Shown: piece after piece, positions 13,601-26,500 of the stretch
Position numbering within the stretch: position 1 is the first letter of the stretch
Layout: each line of letters starts with the position of its first letter
Origin: Bugulina stolonifera
Taxonomy: Eukaryota; Bryozoa; Gymnolaemata; Cheilostomatida; Bugulidae
Direction: 5' to 3'
NCBI GenBank assembly: GCA_935421135.1
Contig: OW285191.1
Coordinates: forward strand, 12,279,700-12,343,699
Length of the DNA stretch: 64,000 bases
Translations under genes and position numbers: made by a program
The notes under the pieces: model-generated
The model's database searches: none
The model's input: only the letters and a program-made list of their open reading frames with translations
Told to the model about the DNA's origin: nothing

Positions 13601-16600
13601 CTTAAAGATACATCATAATTCATCGAAATACAAGCATACATAGGCCATTTTCGGATCTTTCGAATCTTCTTCTAAATGGGCAACATTTTTAAAATAATTA
13701 CTCCGCATTTAGCTATCTAGTTCTAAAAATTAGCAACACTAGCAAAATTACAAATATTTGTAATAGAATTCATCCCACTTTGAACTTTTTACTATGCTGA
13801 AGCCTTTACCTGTGCAGACGAATCACTGAGTGGGGCAATCAACGGCTTTAGAGAGCAGGCAGGCGCAGTAGATTCTTTATAGTGCAGTTGGTCTTACAAA
13901 CAATGATATGGATTTCTTCAGAAGTAATTATTTGTTTATAATTTTTGTAGCCACTGGTGACCAGTAGTTAGCCAGTGTAAATAAGAACTTATCTAAAAAG
14001 TAACTAGTACACTGCAGTGATTTAGTTACCACCCGTTATGATGCTGCTTTTAGCACTTGTATCACTAACAGTAAGATTTCCACCGTCTGAAAATAAGGGA
14101 CTGTCTTTCCTTATCTTCCCGTCACTAATGGAACCTCCAGTTATGAATCATATTAGTCTACCAATATTGTTTACATCATTTTGTTGAGTAATACTAATCA
14201 GTCATGTACTTACACCATTCTGATTGGTTAGTATTTCTTAACTTTGACTTCCAGTTTATTATTCCACTGGACTGGCCAGCTTCATTGGACTGGGTAGCCC
14301 TCTAGTTCATAAGCAGTAACTGGTACACCCATAGTAATCTATCAACACAGCACTGCTCAGTTTATGTAATGAGGGAGTAGGTCTAATTGACCACCCTTAG
14401 AACCTTCCCACACCCATACCTACAATGTACATACATGTAGGTAGTACGTACATAAACCCTATGTGTCTACCTAGCACAGAATCATTACAATACGTTACAT
14501 GCATTGTATGTGTTTAGGGGAAATGTACAAACATGAATTGGACCAGAACAGCAGTAGAAGATCTTAACAAGACGATATGTGGATATCTACCAGCATCTCG
14601 TGTCACTTGCATTGTAGGGGCAATAGTCCAAGAAGGACAAAGCCATATTGAAACAGTGTCTGTAGTAACATCAGCTATACCTAGTAAGTATAACTTGAGA
14701 TAATGGTGTCGCAGCTATGTAAGAGCAGGGAAACCTTGTAATCTTTATCTTGTCCTATGGAAAAGCTACAGGCCTAATGTACAGTCACAACAATATCCAA
14801 TATTAATTGTTTCTCTTTACTAAATTCTTCCAACTATTACTTTAAAATACTCAGTAAGGAGTTTGTGAGTTTTTCCATTTGAAACTTTATTTTATATCAA
14901 CTGAATGAATACCATTTGAAGTGTCTGCGTGAAGTGTTTCTATATGTAGTATCTGTATATGTAATATACATGTATGTATATGTAGCATCTGTATATATAT
15001 AGTATCTGTATATGTAATATATGTATATGTAGCATCTGTATATATGTAGTATCTGTATATGTAGTATCTGTATATGTAGTATCTGTATATGTAATATATG
15101 TATATGTAGCATCTGTACATGTAGTATCTGTATATGTAGTATCTGTATATGTAGTATCTGTATATGTAGTATCTGTATATGTAGTATCTGTATATATAGT
15201 ATCTGTATATGTAGCATCTGTATATATAGTATCTGTATATGTAGTATCTGTATATGTAGTATCTGTATACGTAGTATCTGTATATGTAGTATCTGCATAT
15301 TATGTAGTAATACATAGATGTACATGTAGATGTAAAACATATAATGTCACCAAAACAAGACAACAAGCATTTATTGTTAAAGGTAAACTGTCTGGTATAA
15401 GCCCATGTTTTCCCAACTATAATAACATGTAGAAAAATAACATACATGTACTTATTTACCATCACTCCATCTGGCATCACTACACGTAAGTGCTTATTCT
15501 TATTGTAGCTACAACTATGAGGCCAGAAGTCTTTAGCTATGTTGAACACCAATCAACACCAGGTATTGTATCTACATCTAGTATTGTATCTACATCTAGT
15601 ATTGTATCTACATCTAGTATTGTATCTACATCTAGTATTGTATCTACATCTAGTATTGTATCCACATCTAGTATTGTATCCACATCTAGTATTGTATCTA
15701 CATCTAGTATTGTATCTACATCTAGTATTTCAACCATAGGTGAGTAAAGTCATAAATATATTTTGTGCTGATTATTTCATAAAATAAATACTGTATAATT
15801 TTCCAATAGACATGAAGCATAGAATGAGCATGAAATTTTTTATTTGTTGATCCCATTCCAATTAAGTTTTTGGTGAAATTACATTGTCATACTATGTAAT
15901 AATATAAATAAGTAGGTTGACTCTTGATGAAAAAAGGTTTCTGTTCTCTCTGAAGTTGCTCTAACAAGACCTACAACCTTGGCCCCTACCACTGCAGATG
16001 CCCCTACCACTGCAGGTGGGAGACCAATGAGAGGTAATGAATCATTAATTATACAATACTGGTAATATTAGTACCATATTTTGAGAATACTGTGGAAAGG
16101 CTGTCTCGCCTGTCTTCCCTATAACATGAGGCAGACCAACCTCTACGAAATAAACTTGCCTCGCATGCCTCAGAATTAGATACTGCTAAGCTTGTGAGCT
16201 AAACTTTCTCTGAATTACGTGGATGTACCTCTCTCGTACTCCTAGGTCTGTAGCAAACAATTACAAAATTTGGGAGAATTGCACATATAGCAGGTGTAGG
16301 TAGAGGTACAAGTGCAGGTAGAGATACAGGTACAAGCACAGGTACTGGCAAGGTCACATGTAGATATGTTACGGTATCTGCAATAATTAGATTTTAGCTA
16401 CATGCAACTTTGCGTTCTCTTTGTAATGGATACCAACTCAACTATATGTATATTATTATGTACATGCATTTTATACCTGCAATGAATTGGGTATATGGAG
16501 TAATGTGATATTTGTTTGCTAGCATACTCTATTAGAACTTACAGCACCCACTACTCCTATTGATGTGTTAGAACTTTATGCTGTAACTAGTAGTGAGACA

Positions 16601-17691
16601 GTGTATTGAAATTTGTGTACACTTGATTTTAATTTTTATTATAACTGTACAATATTCTATTTATAGCTACTAACAGAAGGAATCCAGATCCACCTACGTA
16701 CACTGTTCAGTCAGAGAATGAGAGAGGTAATATTGTAGTGGAAACAAGATAGTTTAAGTGATTCCAGCTGCATGCTTCCTGGTATTAAAAGGTTATATTG
16801 TGCAATCAAATAGCTAGCTTCCTGTGTAATACCATAAGAAGCTATATTAATAAGGCAAGGCTTCCAAATTAATAGCTACTGGCTCACATCCACTCTCTGC
16901 TGTGGATAACCATAAGTAGATGCAGAGAGAGTGCCAAGAGGGACAGTTTGTTAGCAAACCTATGTCCTCTGGTTTGGTCACTGGGTGGTGAGAACTGGTA
17001 TATCTAATCTATATTATTATAGTTTTTATATTAGTTTTATTCACTTGCAATTACTTTACTGTCTGTGCTTGTAACATTGTATTTATTAGCTACTATCTTA
17101 ATTGCTATTCATGTTCTTATTCAGTTATTTAATTGAATACAGAGGGCAGTAGTGATAAAGAACACCAGCTAAATCTAATACCAAACGAAATCTAATGCAG
17201 GCCTAAGTATGGACTTTAGAGACCAAAATTGGAAATCTAATGCAGGCCTAAAGTATGAATTTCAAAGGCCTAAACACAATAATTGATTAAAATTCATATA
17301 CCATTTTTACCTTGTAGCTACTACCAAGTCACTGGAGATCTCAACCTACACTGCTCAACAAAAGATAGCTACAGGTAAAATATGCCATAATTAAAGCACT
17401 TGCTGGCATTAGACAGAATCACTTGTGAATTCTTATACAAAGCAAAAGCTCTAGATATTTCAGTATTTTGGAATGCTACATACATACATGTATAGCTTAC
17501 CACAAGCATAAAATTTAATATTAAATAGAAATTTGCATACACCTACATCACAATGTTTTACAAATTTCTTGGGTAAAACTGGAACAAATTTCAATTATTG
17601 TTTAGGCAAAGGGAGTGTTTTGTCTCTCCAAACTGCTAATCAGCTGCTGCTCTCTTGCCTACTAATCTGTGGATGGAAGACTTGGTTCTAG
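7639..17691 (+). CDS. Lectin-like protein: signal peptide-FN3-FTP-FTP-FN3-Thr/Ser stalk, 14 exons, 664 aa
   Basis: Exons: 7639-7705, 7981-8087, 8709-8871, 9167-9382, 10364-10585, 11642-11851, 12909-13130, 13428-13537, 14518-14683, 15509-15739, 15956-16033, 16667-16726, 17318-17374, 17606-17691 (1995 nt). A signal peptide starts MEVYRISPYLMLTTL. Two FN3-type domains (24-112, 404-494) share CV.L.W, KC...W and LNKT.IC motifs and the same internal phase-0 intron. Two fucolectin/tachylectin-4/pentraxin-1 (FTP) domains (about 114-258, 260-402) carry AxD/AID, WW.VD and YNRI motifs. Each FTP is split by a phase-1 intron and bounded by phase-1 introns, so they are symmetrical shuffled modules. Residues 495-637 are a Thr/Ser/Pro-rich stalk containing nine IVSTSS repeats. 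The C-terminus (638-664) has a short hydrophobic stretch (LLLSCLLICGW) that could be a weak anchor or GPI signal. FTP domains in known lectins bind fucose with Ca2+. Here FTP1 keeps RxD (R175, D177) but has Asn147 where the His is expected; FTP2 keeps the His (H291) but has Gly321 for Asp. Sugar binding is therefore uncertain. Tandem paralogue downstream. Confidence 0.87.
8660..8708 (+). other. Possible alternative mini-exon ending in a dual AG|GT splice site
   Basis: A strong pyrimidine-rich acceptor (CTCTTCTAG) precedes a 49-nt open segment that ends exactly where the next FN3 exon begins, at CTGTAG|GTAAAG. That site reads as acceptor for the exon at 8709 and as donor for this segment. Phase in (0) and phase out (1) match those of the full exon. 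The paralogue keeps the same arrangement at 21518-21566. No transcript evidence. Confidence 0.3.
9436..9965 (+). repeat. Interspersed repeat family (about 0.5 kb), copy 1, in intron 4
   Basis: Shares long blocks with 16752-17185 and 29832-30410, including TAATAAGGCAAGGCTTC, GGTTTGGTCACTGGGTGGTG, and a GATAAAGAACACCA segment. All three copies sit in introns of the two lectin-like genes in the same orientation. They are not at equivalent introns, so they are separate insertions rather than part of the segmental duplication. Class unknown; no terminal repeats seen. Confidence 0.7.
11930..12135. repeat. Degenerate GTAAGGTGGGTT minisatellite in intron 6
   Basis: About fifteen imperfect 12-14-base units rich in AAGGTGGG. 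The equivalent intron of the paralogue (28160-28300) has only a few degenerate units. Open frames across it are repeat artefacts. Confidence 0.75.
13555..13640. mobile_element. Short hairpin element, copy 2
   Basis: Contains GAATTCCTTGC followed by GATACATCAT, as in the copy near 6.2 kb. It begins just inside the intron after the exon ending at 13537. Confidence 0.35.
14940..15300. repeat. 15-base minisatellite (GTATCTGTATATGTA) in intron 9
   Basis: More than twenty imperfect copies. The 15-base period keeps frames open, which explains the long Tyr/Ile-rich minus-strand open frames; these are not genes. The equivalent intron of the paralogue (32236-32662) lacks the array. Confidence 0.9.
15563..15724 (+). 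repeat. Coding 18-base VNTR: nine copies encoding IVSTSS
   Basis: Nine exact-length 18-base units (GTATTGTATCTACATCTA with T/C variants) directly extend the exon that starts at 15509. The array stays in frame, ends at ACCATAG|GTGAGT and encodes a Ser/Thr-rich repeat expected to be O-glycosylated. In the paralogue the exon stops at the first GTATTG (32717), which is used there as the splice donor. So the repeat seed here is the old donor region turned into coding sequence. If the first donor were used here too, phase would also be preserved (exon 15509-15562). Confidence 0.8.
16290..16345. repeat. CAGGTA-type short repeat in intron 11
   Basis: Degenerate AGGTACAGGT-like units. The equivalent paralogous intron has a longer array at 33405-33570. 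Confidence 0.6.
16752..17185 (+). repeat. Interspersed repeat family (about 0.5 kb), copy 2, in intron 12
   Basis: Matches 9436-9965 and 29832-30410 over most of its length. This copy has extra 5' sequence (GATTCCAGCTGCATGCTTCC) also present at 29832 but not at 9436. Confidence 0.7.
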
Positions 17692-19605
17692 CTAAACTGA
17701 CTTCTTATATATAAAGCTAACAGAGATTGGAGGATTCAATTACAAGAGAAATACAAAACTCTATGTACATTCTGAATATCTTACTTAGTGATTGCTTGCA
17801 TTTTGGTTGCCAGTTTCACAAACAAAAATAAAACAGGTTATGGGATAAAAAATCGCACAAAAACATATAAGATGAATTGTCTACTATCTTTGTACTACCA
17901 GGGGCTGCTCAGTCCTTTAATGGGGACAGGGAAGCAGAAAACTGCTTCAAAAAGTGCAAGTTCTAAAGGAAAAGTGAGCAATATGAAGTTGCACTATTCG
18001 TTGTTGCTATTTTGCAACCTTCGAGATCTGCAACTCCTTGAGATGTGGCCAATTCACTCATAAACCAAGTTAGGGTTTGTGAAGTGAAATTTATTCTACA
18101 CCAATTTCAATTACTACCTGGGTAGTAAGGGGGTTGCACCGCACTTTAGTGGTGAGAGGGGGGACTTGCTTCAAAAAGGGTAACTATGTGTACAAATTCA
18201 GAATAAAAGATAAACAAATTATGATGTTGCAGTACTCTATACATTGTTGTCATTTTATAACCTTTGAAAGTTAGACATAGCAATTGTTGGCTATCAACAT
18301 TTAAGAGGATGGGTCTCTATATTATACATTATACAAGTAATAGTATTTACAGTCACGAATAAGCTTATTATAGATAGAACTAATATTATACATAACTAGT
18401 TGGCTAGAACACATCACATTATTTTGTACCTTTGTACCGTTGATAATAGTTTTAGACAATTCCATGTAGGCTATGTACATGCACATGTATTACTATATCT
18501 ATTATAATGAACATTGCACAATTACCAAACTAAGGTGATCAAGTATATCACCAGAGTGGTGTTGTGCAATACAAAGTTCCATACAATTTCTATTACGCAC
18601 CTTGTGGTGTAAGCTGTAGGTCAGTATTTGCATACCGCACAGAATGCTGCCAAGTTCTGATTAATTACAGAAATGTGTTAAAAAATAGAAATGCAATGCA
18701 AATTTTGGCAGAGGTGCATAATGTTAATGTTTCACTTCAATGAAAAGCTGTAGAACATGTACAAAGGCTGCTGCCACTACAAAATATTATATATACTACT
18801 ACTATATCAAAATTTTATAATCAAAGATGGGATTAGATCACTAATGAATGTATGACTGTATGATATACAGTGGCTGAGTATTTACAGCACACAGAATAGG
18901 GCTGCTCTGAAGTCTCATTGTTTAGCTTTTGGAGCTATGAGTGGAGCAGAATTATAAATCAAACTAGACTTACCTGATTGATAGCAATTCTGCAAGCAAA
19001 TAACAAAGAAGGTCAACAATCCCACCCTTGGGTTAGAGTTTCCCACCCATATTTTACTCTTGCTATCACTTTTTTGTAAATGTATGTTACTGATTGTAAT
19101 ATGCTGTTATTCCCATTATATTTAAAAAACACCCTTGCCCTAATCTGCGTGCTCCTCTGAACAAGTGAACAGTTTTATGCATCTCCACTAAAGCTATCTA
19201 ACTGTATAAGCCTACATGAAATGATGATGTGTTTCAATTTATTCAATAAATATAGACAGACCAAAATGGTATTTTGTAGTCATTTGAAACATTACTGCCT
19301 GTCAACAACCTTGTAATTATTTACTTGGTTACTGTTTGTAGCATCGCAACAAACAATGATGGGGTCCAATGACCCCAAACTTAAAGCAATTCTATTTTTA
19401 ATTGTATAACATTGTACATACTTCACAGATTTATTGTCTTCTATTGTTGGTATCAATGTTAACGTACATGATAATGTACTTTGTATACATCAATCTTTCT
19501 GGAGCTACAGCTTTAAAATTGTCTACATCTCAACATTGGATATATCAGATTGCTATCAGAATGCCGTCTTCTTCTTATTCCTCTCAACACACCAGGTAGG
19601 TATAA

Positions 19606-19836
19606 TGATGATACTTCAACGTGGCTGCCCAATAGCAAAACTAATTGAGGGGCCACTACGCTCCTAGGGCTGGATATTACATTGTATTATAGTTCAATGT
19701 GGCCCAGAGAGAAAACCTTCTCCAGGCGAAAACCTCAAGGTCATTGGCAGGAGTCGGACCCACATCCTTGCAGATAACTTGCACCATTGCTGCAAGATCA
19801 GAGTGATTAGCGCAGTTTTGCCCAGTGATGGCTCTG
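19606..19836 (-). mobile_element. tRNA-derived SINE, inverted copy
   Basis: Reverse complement matches the SINEs at 47.8, 50.5 and 58.6 kb, including the GCAGCAATG and CTGCAAGGA segments and the (G/C)CCAATAGC block. The tRNA-like head is diverged. The homologous site in unit 1 (about 6615-6640) has no insert, so it arrived after the duplication or was lost from unit 1. Confidence 0.8.
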
Positions 19837-20040
19837 CCCAGTTCTCTCCTTCAACTCAAGAGAGTCTAAGAGTAGACAGTATGTCTTGATAATACTCACT
19901 CAGATAGAAAACAATTTTGCTTTCCTTTGGAGAGTAATTATGCAGACGAGAGTTTAGTCATTTCTTTTTGCAAGATAAGAATTTAATATTATGGAGATAG
20001 GCTCCATAATATTGAATGCTTATCTTGATACCTAAGCAGA

Positions 20041-20210
<170 letters not shown>

Positions 20211-20593
20211 ATTTACACTGCAGCCTCTCCCCAGTGTTTCTTAGTGTGTAATATAATGCTGAGCTATGTATATATATAAAAGTTAGTATAATCTGACACG
20301 TAGGCTATTGTTTATAATATGTAAAAGACTGAGAGAATACTTAATACAGTAAGTTTTACATGATTATTTGAGATAGGCATTGCTGGATACAATCATAAGC
20401 ATGTTTAGAGTTTCTCAGGGCAGAAAGAAAGTATCTGGGTGAGATAGTCTTCTTGACGCCTCGGCATAGGTTGGCCTTGATACCAGATGAGTCAGCCTTT
20501 CTACCACAATATCATGCTGAGCTATGTACAGTGTAGATATTCATCTATAGTTTTAGAAAAGGCTGACGCATACTCAAGAGTGAACAGCAGATA

Positions 20594-23500
20594 ATGGAAG
20601 TCTATAAGATATCACCATATCTTATGTTAACCACTCTAGTTCAGAATTATTATACAAATGGTAAGTCACCACTACTGAAAGTTATTATCCAATAGCTCTA
20701 TACTATCTAAAGTTCATGTGTTCATTAATAGTCCATAGGCTGTACTAGATGCATCTGCAAATTCTCAAATCTTATCTGAGATACTAATGCAACCAGTCAT
20801 TTGATCTATTAACTGCAAATAGCTAACAACACTGTTTGCTCTAACTGTTTGGAGCTTTTTCCTACACATCTGTTATTGGGCCTGGAAGTATTTCCAGAAT
20901 AAATCTGTGATAATAACCAATTGCAGCTATTGCAGGTGCATATTCACAACGTTTGAATCTAACAATCACTCCAATCTCTCCACATTGTGTAAACCTTACA
21001 TGGGATACAGAACCACAGTTGGATAGAGTAATTAGATATGAGGTTTGTCTAATAAAATGATCTATGTTATAGTACCGTAAATATTCCTGCAGTCTTCATG
21101 TGGGTGCATACTAAAGTAGCATCATGTACCTAGAGTAGCAAATATGATGATTTACAATGTAGACTTTGAAATAAACTATGAAAGTTTGCGAACTGGGTTC
21201 TATGTATAACTGATCGACCAACTACTAGAGTTCTGTCTAAATATTTAAAGGTAATATAAACAAAGTTAATTTGTGTTCTAACTCACAGTGTGATATAAAG
21301 GATGAGAGTAGGTTAGTGTTATATAACTCCATTTACCTGAACGAATTACATGTACCTACATACATGTAAGTGTACCTACATACATGTAAGTGTACCTACA
21401 TGAATGTAAGTGTACCTACATACATGTAAGTGTACCTACATACATGTAAGTGTACCTACATACATGTAAGTGTGCAGCAAGCTGAACTCTCTTTTGAAAC
21501 TGCTTCTTCTCTTCTAGCACCTGCCGATGTTCTATTTACATGTCAATACAACTATGGTACCTGTAGGTAAAGTGTCTCACAACTGCATGGAAGAACGTCT
21601 ACCTAAATAAAACGGATGTCATTTGTGAATGCCGTATCAATGCTAGTGCAACATGTACAGTAATAGTTCTAACCTCGGAAGCACTCACTATTCAGGATAC
21701 GAAATCTGCAGACACTTCAATGTTTGTTGGTAAAGTTGTAATGAAATAATTAAAGCTTGTATATCATAATAGAAACAGTTCTCTCACTACAAAGTTGTCT
21801 TCTCTATTACATGGGATAATAGTGAAAATAATCATTACAAGTGTGGTCAGAAAATTACTTTTGGTCCGTTTGGAAAGGACAAGTTGGCAAAACTTCAGTA
21901 ATTTGAAACCTTTGCTAAGACTTTGACTTGGTTTCTGCGCAGTCAATATGAAGGATAAAAATTCTATACAGTGCCAACATTACTACACATATAGGCTAGT
22001 TGCCATAATTGTACAACAGCATACATGCCAAGCTACACCTTGACATGGCTCTTCATGCATTAGAATATCTACTAAAAGAAAAAAAACGATGTTTTAGAAA
22101 ATTGCAGAAATTTTAATGTTGTTTCCCACATGACTTGCATTTCAACTTGCAAGTAGACAAGTGGACTTTGACTTGACTTGACTTGTGACTTACATGATAG
22201 GTAACTTGACTTGATTTGACTTGAAGCAGCACTGACTTGACTCGAACCTGACTTGCCACCAAAATTTTCGAAATGACTTGACTTGTTGACTTGCAAGTCA
22301 ACTTGGACCCAACTCTGCAAAAACACTCGGTCAACTAGTCTAATGGCCTGAAAAGAGAGCAAGAGCCATGTTTAAAAAGACAGTAATTCCAAGACTATCA
22401 CAAAGTACATGTACACACTAGACATTAGGATGAGTGAAACAGAAAAAGTATACAAAGTAAAACTAATGTCATAGTATGCAAAGAAGACGGTCATCCATTC
22501 ATGCAGTAACATAAGTTTATGCAGAATATGTGGTCGGATCATGTGCGGATCATGTACGGGACATGTACGGGACATGTATGAGACACAGCAATATTTAGAC
22601 ATCAATCTAATTCTTACTTGGCCTTTTAGGAAGGATAAATTATGCCAGAAGGCAACGTGCTTACCAAAGTAGTAGGCTAAGTAACTACCATGTGAATCTT
22701 GCATTGGACGGTGATCCAAATACTTTCACACACACTCATCCGCATCGAAGGCCAGTCTGGTGGAGTGTTGACTTGCGTAGTACACGGGAAGTTAGCAAAA
22801 TCAGAATATACAATAGAATTGGTCATTGTGGTGAAGGGCCCTGCTGTAAGTATGCAATTACTGTAAGTAACTATTTTTGTGTTAGCAAAATAGCAATGAA
22901 TAGCCTAAATTGTATTGCTTTTGGCATAAACTTAAACTTGGACTTACTTAAAGTGAAAGTAAACACGCTTTTTCAACTGTATTTGTATACATTAGAAAAA
23001 ATATGTCATTTGCAGTACCCCAATCTATATTAGAAAGCTCAGTTTTGTTTTGGTGATAATCTAAATAGAAAATTAAAAAATTCAAATATTATTTGGGATT
23101 TCACATGGGAGCGTCGTGAATATTCACTGCGGTCTTAACGGTTCTTTAGTGAGCATTAGTCAACTGTAGCGGTAACTTGTTATACTTGGTTATATTTAAT
23201 TATTTTCTAATTTAATCATGGGAAGATGCTTGTATGCTCCGTGTGACAGTGACACAAGGGGCAGGATTCTCCAATTCATCAGGCTGCCAATTAAAGTTAG
23301 TTAAACCGTGGTTAAAAGAGCAGATGTTAGTGGTTGAAAGATCATGATGGGATAGTTAACTTTTAACCATTGTATCATTGTTATATTATACTATCATAAT
23401 CTAATAATATTGTCCTATAAGATAACCAGGTTGTTGTAGCCAAGTCTAACAATATAAACTAAACTCACAATATTTTATTTTTGGTTTTGTATGCCTATAA

Positions 23501-26500
23501 TTATTTTATACAATAACAATATAATTGAATTAGTAATAATATTATATTCCTTCCTATTTATTGAACACAAGTCTAAGATAGTTTCTACTGTCATATTTTA
23601 TATACAATACATACATGTACATCCAACATGAACATAAGATTCTGCTGTAATATTATATTATTAGATGTAATATATATAAAAATATATACCCTGTGCTATT
23701 ATATTATTAGAGTTAGGCCTATAAATAATATATAATAATAATTATTATTATTGATTGTTGATTCATTAGGATTAAAATACTATTGTACATGTATATAAGC
23801 CTATTGTAAGTTAGTGCTGTTAGCCTAGTAGTGCCACAAGTTACAAGTTCAAGTTGACATTTTACTGCAACATTTCACCAGGCTAATGTAATGTGTTATA
23901 ATTTCATTAATCTTGATTCTAGTTATTTATATTCATAGTGATGTACAATAGGCCTAGCTTCTCTATGAAAACTGAAGTTATGGAATAAGCCTATATTATA
24001 TTTCAACATGATGATATGCAATCTGATTATTCATACGATATCATACTTTAGGTTAGAAACTTTTGATAGCTATATGGGCCTATTCAAGTCATGAATAATT
24101 TCACTGAGCCACATAACTGTTGTGCGAGAGCCTTGAGCTGAGTGTGATATATCTGCAAATAGGCAACAGCCTCTTTAGACGCAGCTTCATAGACAAGCAC
24201 CGAATACTTAATCTACATAATGTACTCATTCTCAATGTTTTAGATTCACACCTATTTGGATTTTAATTTCTCAGTCTAACTAACCCCTCAAAGAGTGCTG
24301 GCTGACGAAAATTTTGGCTGTTGAAATGCATCTCAGTTGAAGCATGTAAGTATGTGCAAAGTACTGCTAAATTGTGAATAAGCTCAATGGACATCTACAT
24401 GTACTTTCCTATTAGGCCTAATGTTTCATTGTTACCTTATATTGTTGTACCTCTTTTGTACTCCTAAATTGAGGTTCTGTGTTGGGTTCCATATTGTAAT
24501 ATGTGTACATGTACCCTACATGTATATTGGCATGGCTGCGATATATAACATAATATGTTTTACAGTTCTGGACTTTGATGAGGAAGATCCAGCTGTGAGT
24601 CCTTCGAAGGCGGTAGTGTTAAGAAGAGCATCCAGCATTCTGCTATGCGACATTGTCACTTTACCATGCTGAGAGCATTGCCATAGCACAGGACCTTGCA
24701 ACACTGATTGAATCTTACCAATTTGTCATGTTGTAACTTATCATTAATGTGTTAGCATTATGTAACTTGTCATATCCATGTACATTGTATGCAGAACAAT
24801 AGTTGAAAATATGTATGTAAATCGCAATATGCAATATGTACTGTATAAGCTATAATCAAAATTTAAATTGTTACAAATTAATGGATGTCGTGCGTATGTA
24901 ATATATGCATTATGTTGTTATTATGCCATTACACTCTCCCTATTATTTGCAATGAATTACTTCTGTTGCTGACTGTCTGAAATTACTTGCAATAAAGCTT
25001 CTATACAAGTTTTTCTATGCAGATGGTTTCTTCAATTCATGAAGAAATATTATAATGTCAACACTGATTAATCATTGTCTTCCTATGTGATATCTTAGTG
25101 GTCTAATTTCCAGTTCTGCTATATAATGTGAGATTGCACTATTGAGGTTCTCCAGGGTAGCTAGTATAACCAATACAAGGTTGATAAAATCACTAGTTTG
25201 TTTATAACACAGTCATGTAGAAGGCTTGGCTTAGCTCAGTTCATCAACCTTTTGTTATAATCTTACGGGTGGTATTGCGTCACCCGTAGCGCCACAAACA
25301 AATAGTTGACCAATCGGCGTTCAATGAACTGAAAGAACCAGTCTCGTTATAGATCCGCTTGAGCGATTTATGCTATTTCTCACTCAATTGTGGCTAAATG
25401 TTTGTCAAAACGCCGCTGGCTTATGCCATTATTTGACATGATGCAGCCCAATTCTGTAATATATATTCTATAGCAGACAAGTAAAAGGTCTAATCTAACT
25501 AATATTATCATTTTTTCATGAACATCTAGCCTGCTACATGTCTAAAACTTGGCCTCAACTTGCAGTTAATTGTAAAAAGCTGTTTACTTCCACTTTAATA
25601 ATGTGGATGTTAATGTTATTGTGGCTAGCACCAGATTCTATACTTTTGCTAAAAAGTGTGTAACAGTGAAAAATGTCAGTTAGCAAATTGTATTTCAGCT
25701 GCTCTTTGCCTCCACTTAACACACCATCTAATGTTTACAAAGTCAGTTTGCCAGTTAACTACCAACAAATAAATTGCTTCTATAGCACCGTTCAAGTTTT
25801 GTGGTGGTACAAGCTCTAGTTAAATACTGAGACTCTAATTCACTCAGAAGTGCTCTTATCTGCCTCCAATTTTTCTTTTCCTGGCAGCGGCAAGACTGAG
25901 GAATGTCACCATCTTAACTTCAGAAGCAAGAATTCTAGGAGATCCGAAGAGTAGCTTGTCTGATTGGACCAATCGGAGTTATTCACTTGAGCCATTGTTT
26001 GGTGACGTAGGAGATATTGAATACAGTCCACCAATAAGTTGTCGTCATCTCACTATTTATACTGATACAAACTATTCATTGTCTCTGGGAGAAGTTCAAA
26101 TTTATGATGCATGTGAGTACATTGTACAATCATGTAAACACATTAGACTAATCGTTATTTTATCCAAATCATGGGTAGATTCATGATAAATAAGCTGTAT
26201 AGTGTACAATGTAGCAATAGGCCAATCAACAAACCATCAAATTGCGCTTATTTTTAACGCCTTTGTTTCATCATACTGTAAAGCTTTTGTGGGTGTCCGT
26301 AGAGTCAAGGAATGACCTATTTGCACAAGTGAGTGGTGCTAGGCTTCCGTCATTACATGAAAGATTGATAGGCACTTGAAGTTATAAGGTTAACCAAGAC
26401 GACCTATGGCGTCCTGAGTTAATGCTTGTTGCTATACTTGAGAAAGAGTATGTTCAGTCCTAGTGGGTTGCCCGAGCATCAAGGTCAAAGGCCTTAACAG

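Larger units (their letters stand above)
6130..18440. repeat. Segmental duplication, unit 1
   Basis: This stretch, including promoter, 14 exons, most introns and 3' flank, matches 19.2-35.6 kb in the same order and orientation. Shared anchors include the ACAGACCAAAATGGNA segment near 6.31 and 19.26 kb, the signal-peptide exon, every coding exon, and the 3'-flank block ending TTGGCTAGAACACATC near 18.41 and 35.57 kb. The boundaries are approximate because similarity fades. Confidence 0.85.

Noticed and set aside
14887..15552. Tyr/Ile-rich minus-strand open frames of 221 and 147 codons
   Set aside because: Translations of a 15-base intronic minisatellite; opposite strand to the gene and absent in the paralogue.
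15537..15739. Alternative frames across the 18-base array (ILDVDT and VLYLHL repeats)
   Set aside because: Only the IVSTSS frame joins the flanking exons in phase.
22130..22320. Telomeric or centromeric satellite
   Set aside because: Short, irregular and confined to one intron.
22072..22362. SQVKSS-rich minus-strand open frames
   Set aside because: Products of the ACTTG-rich repeat in an intron.
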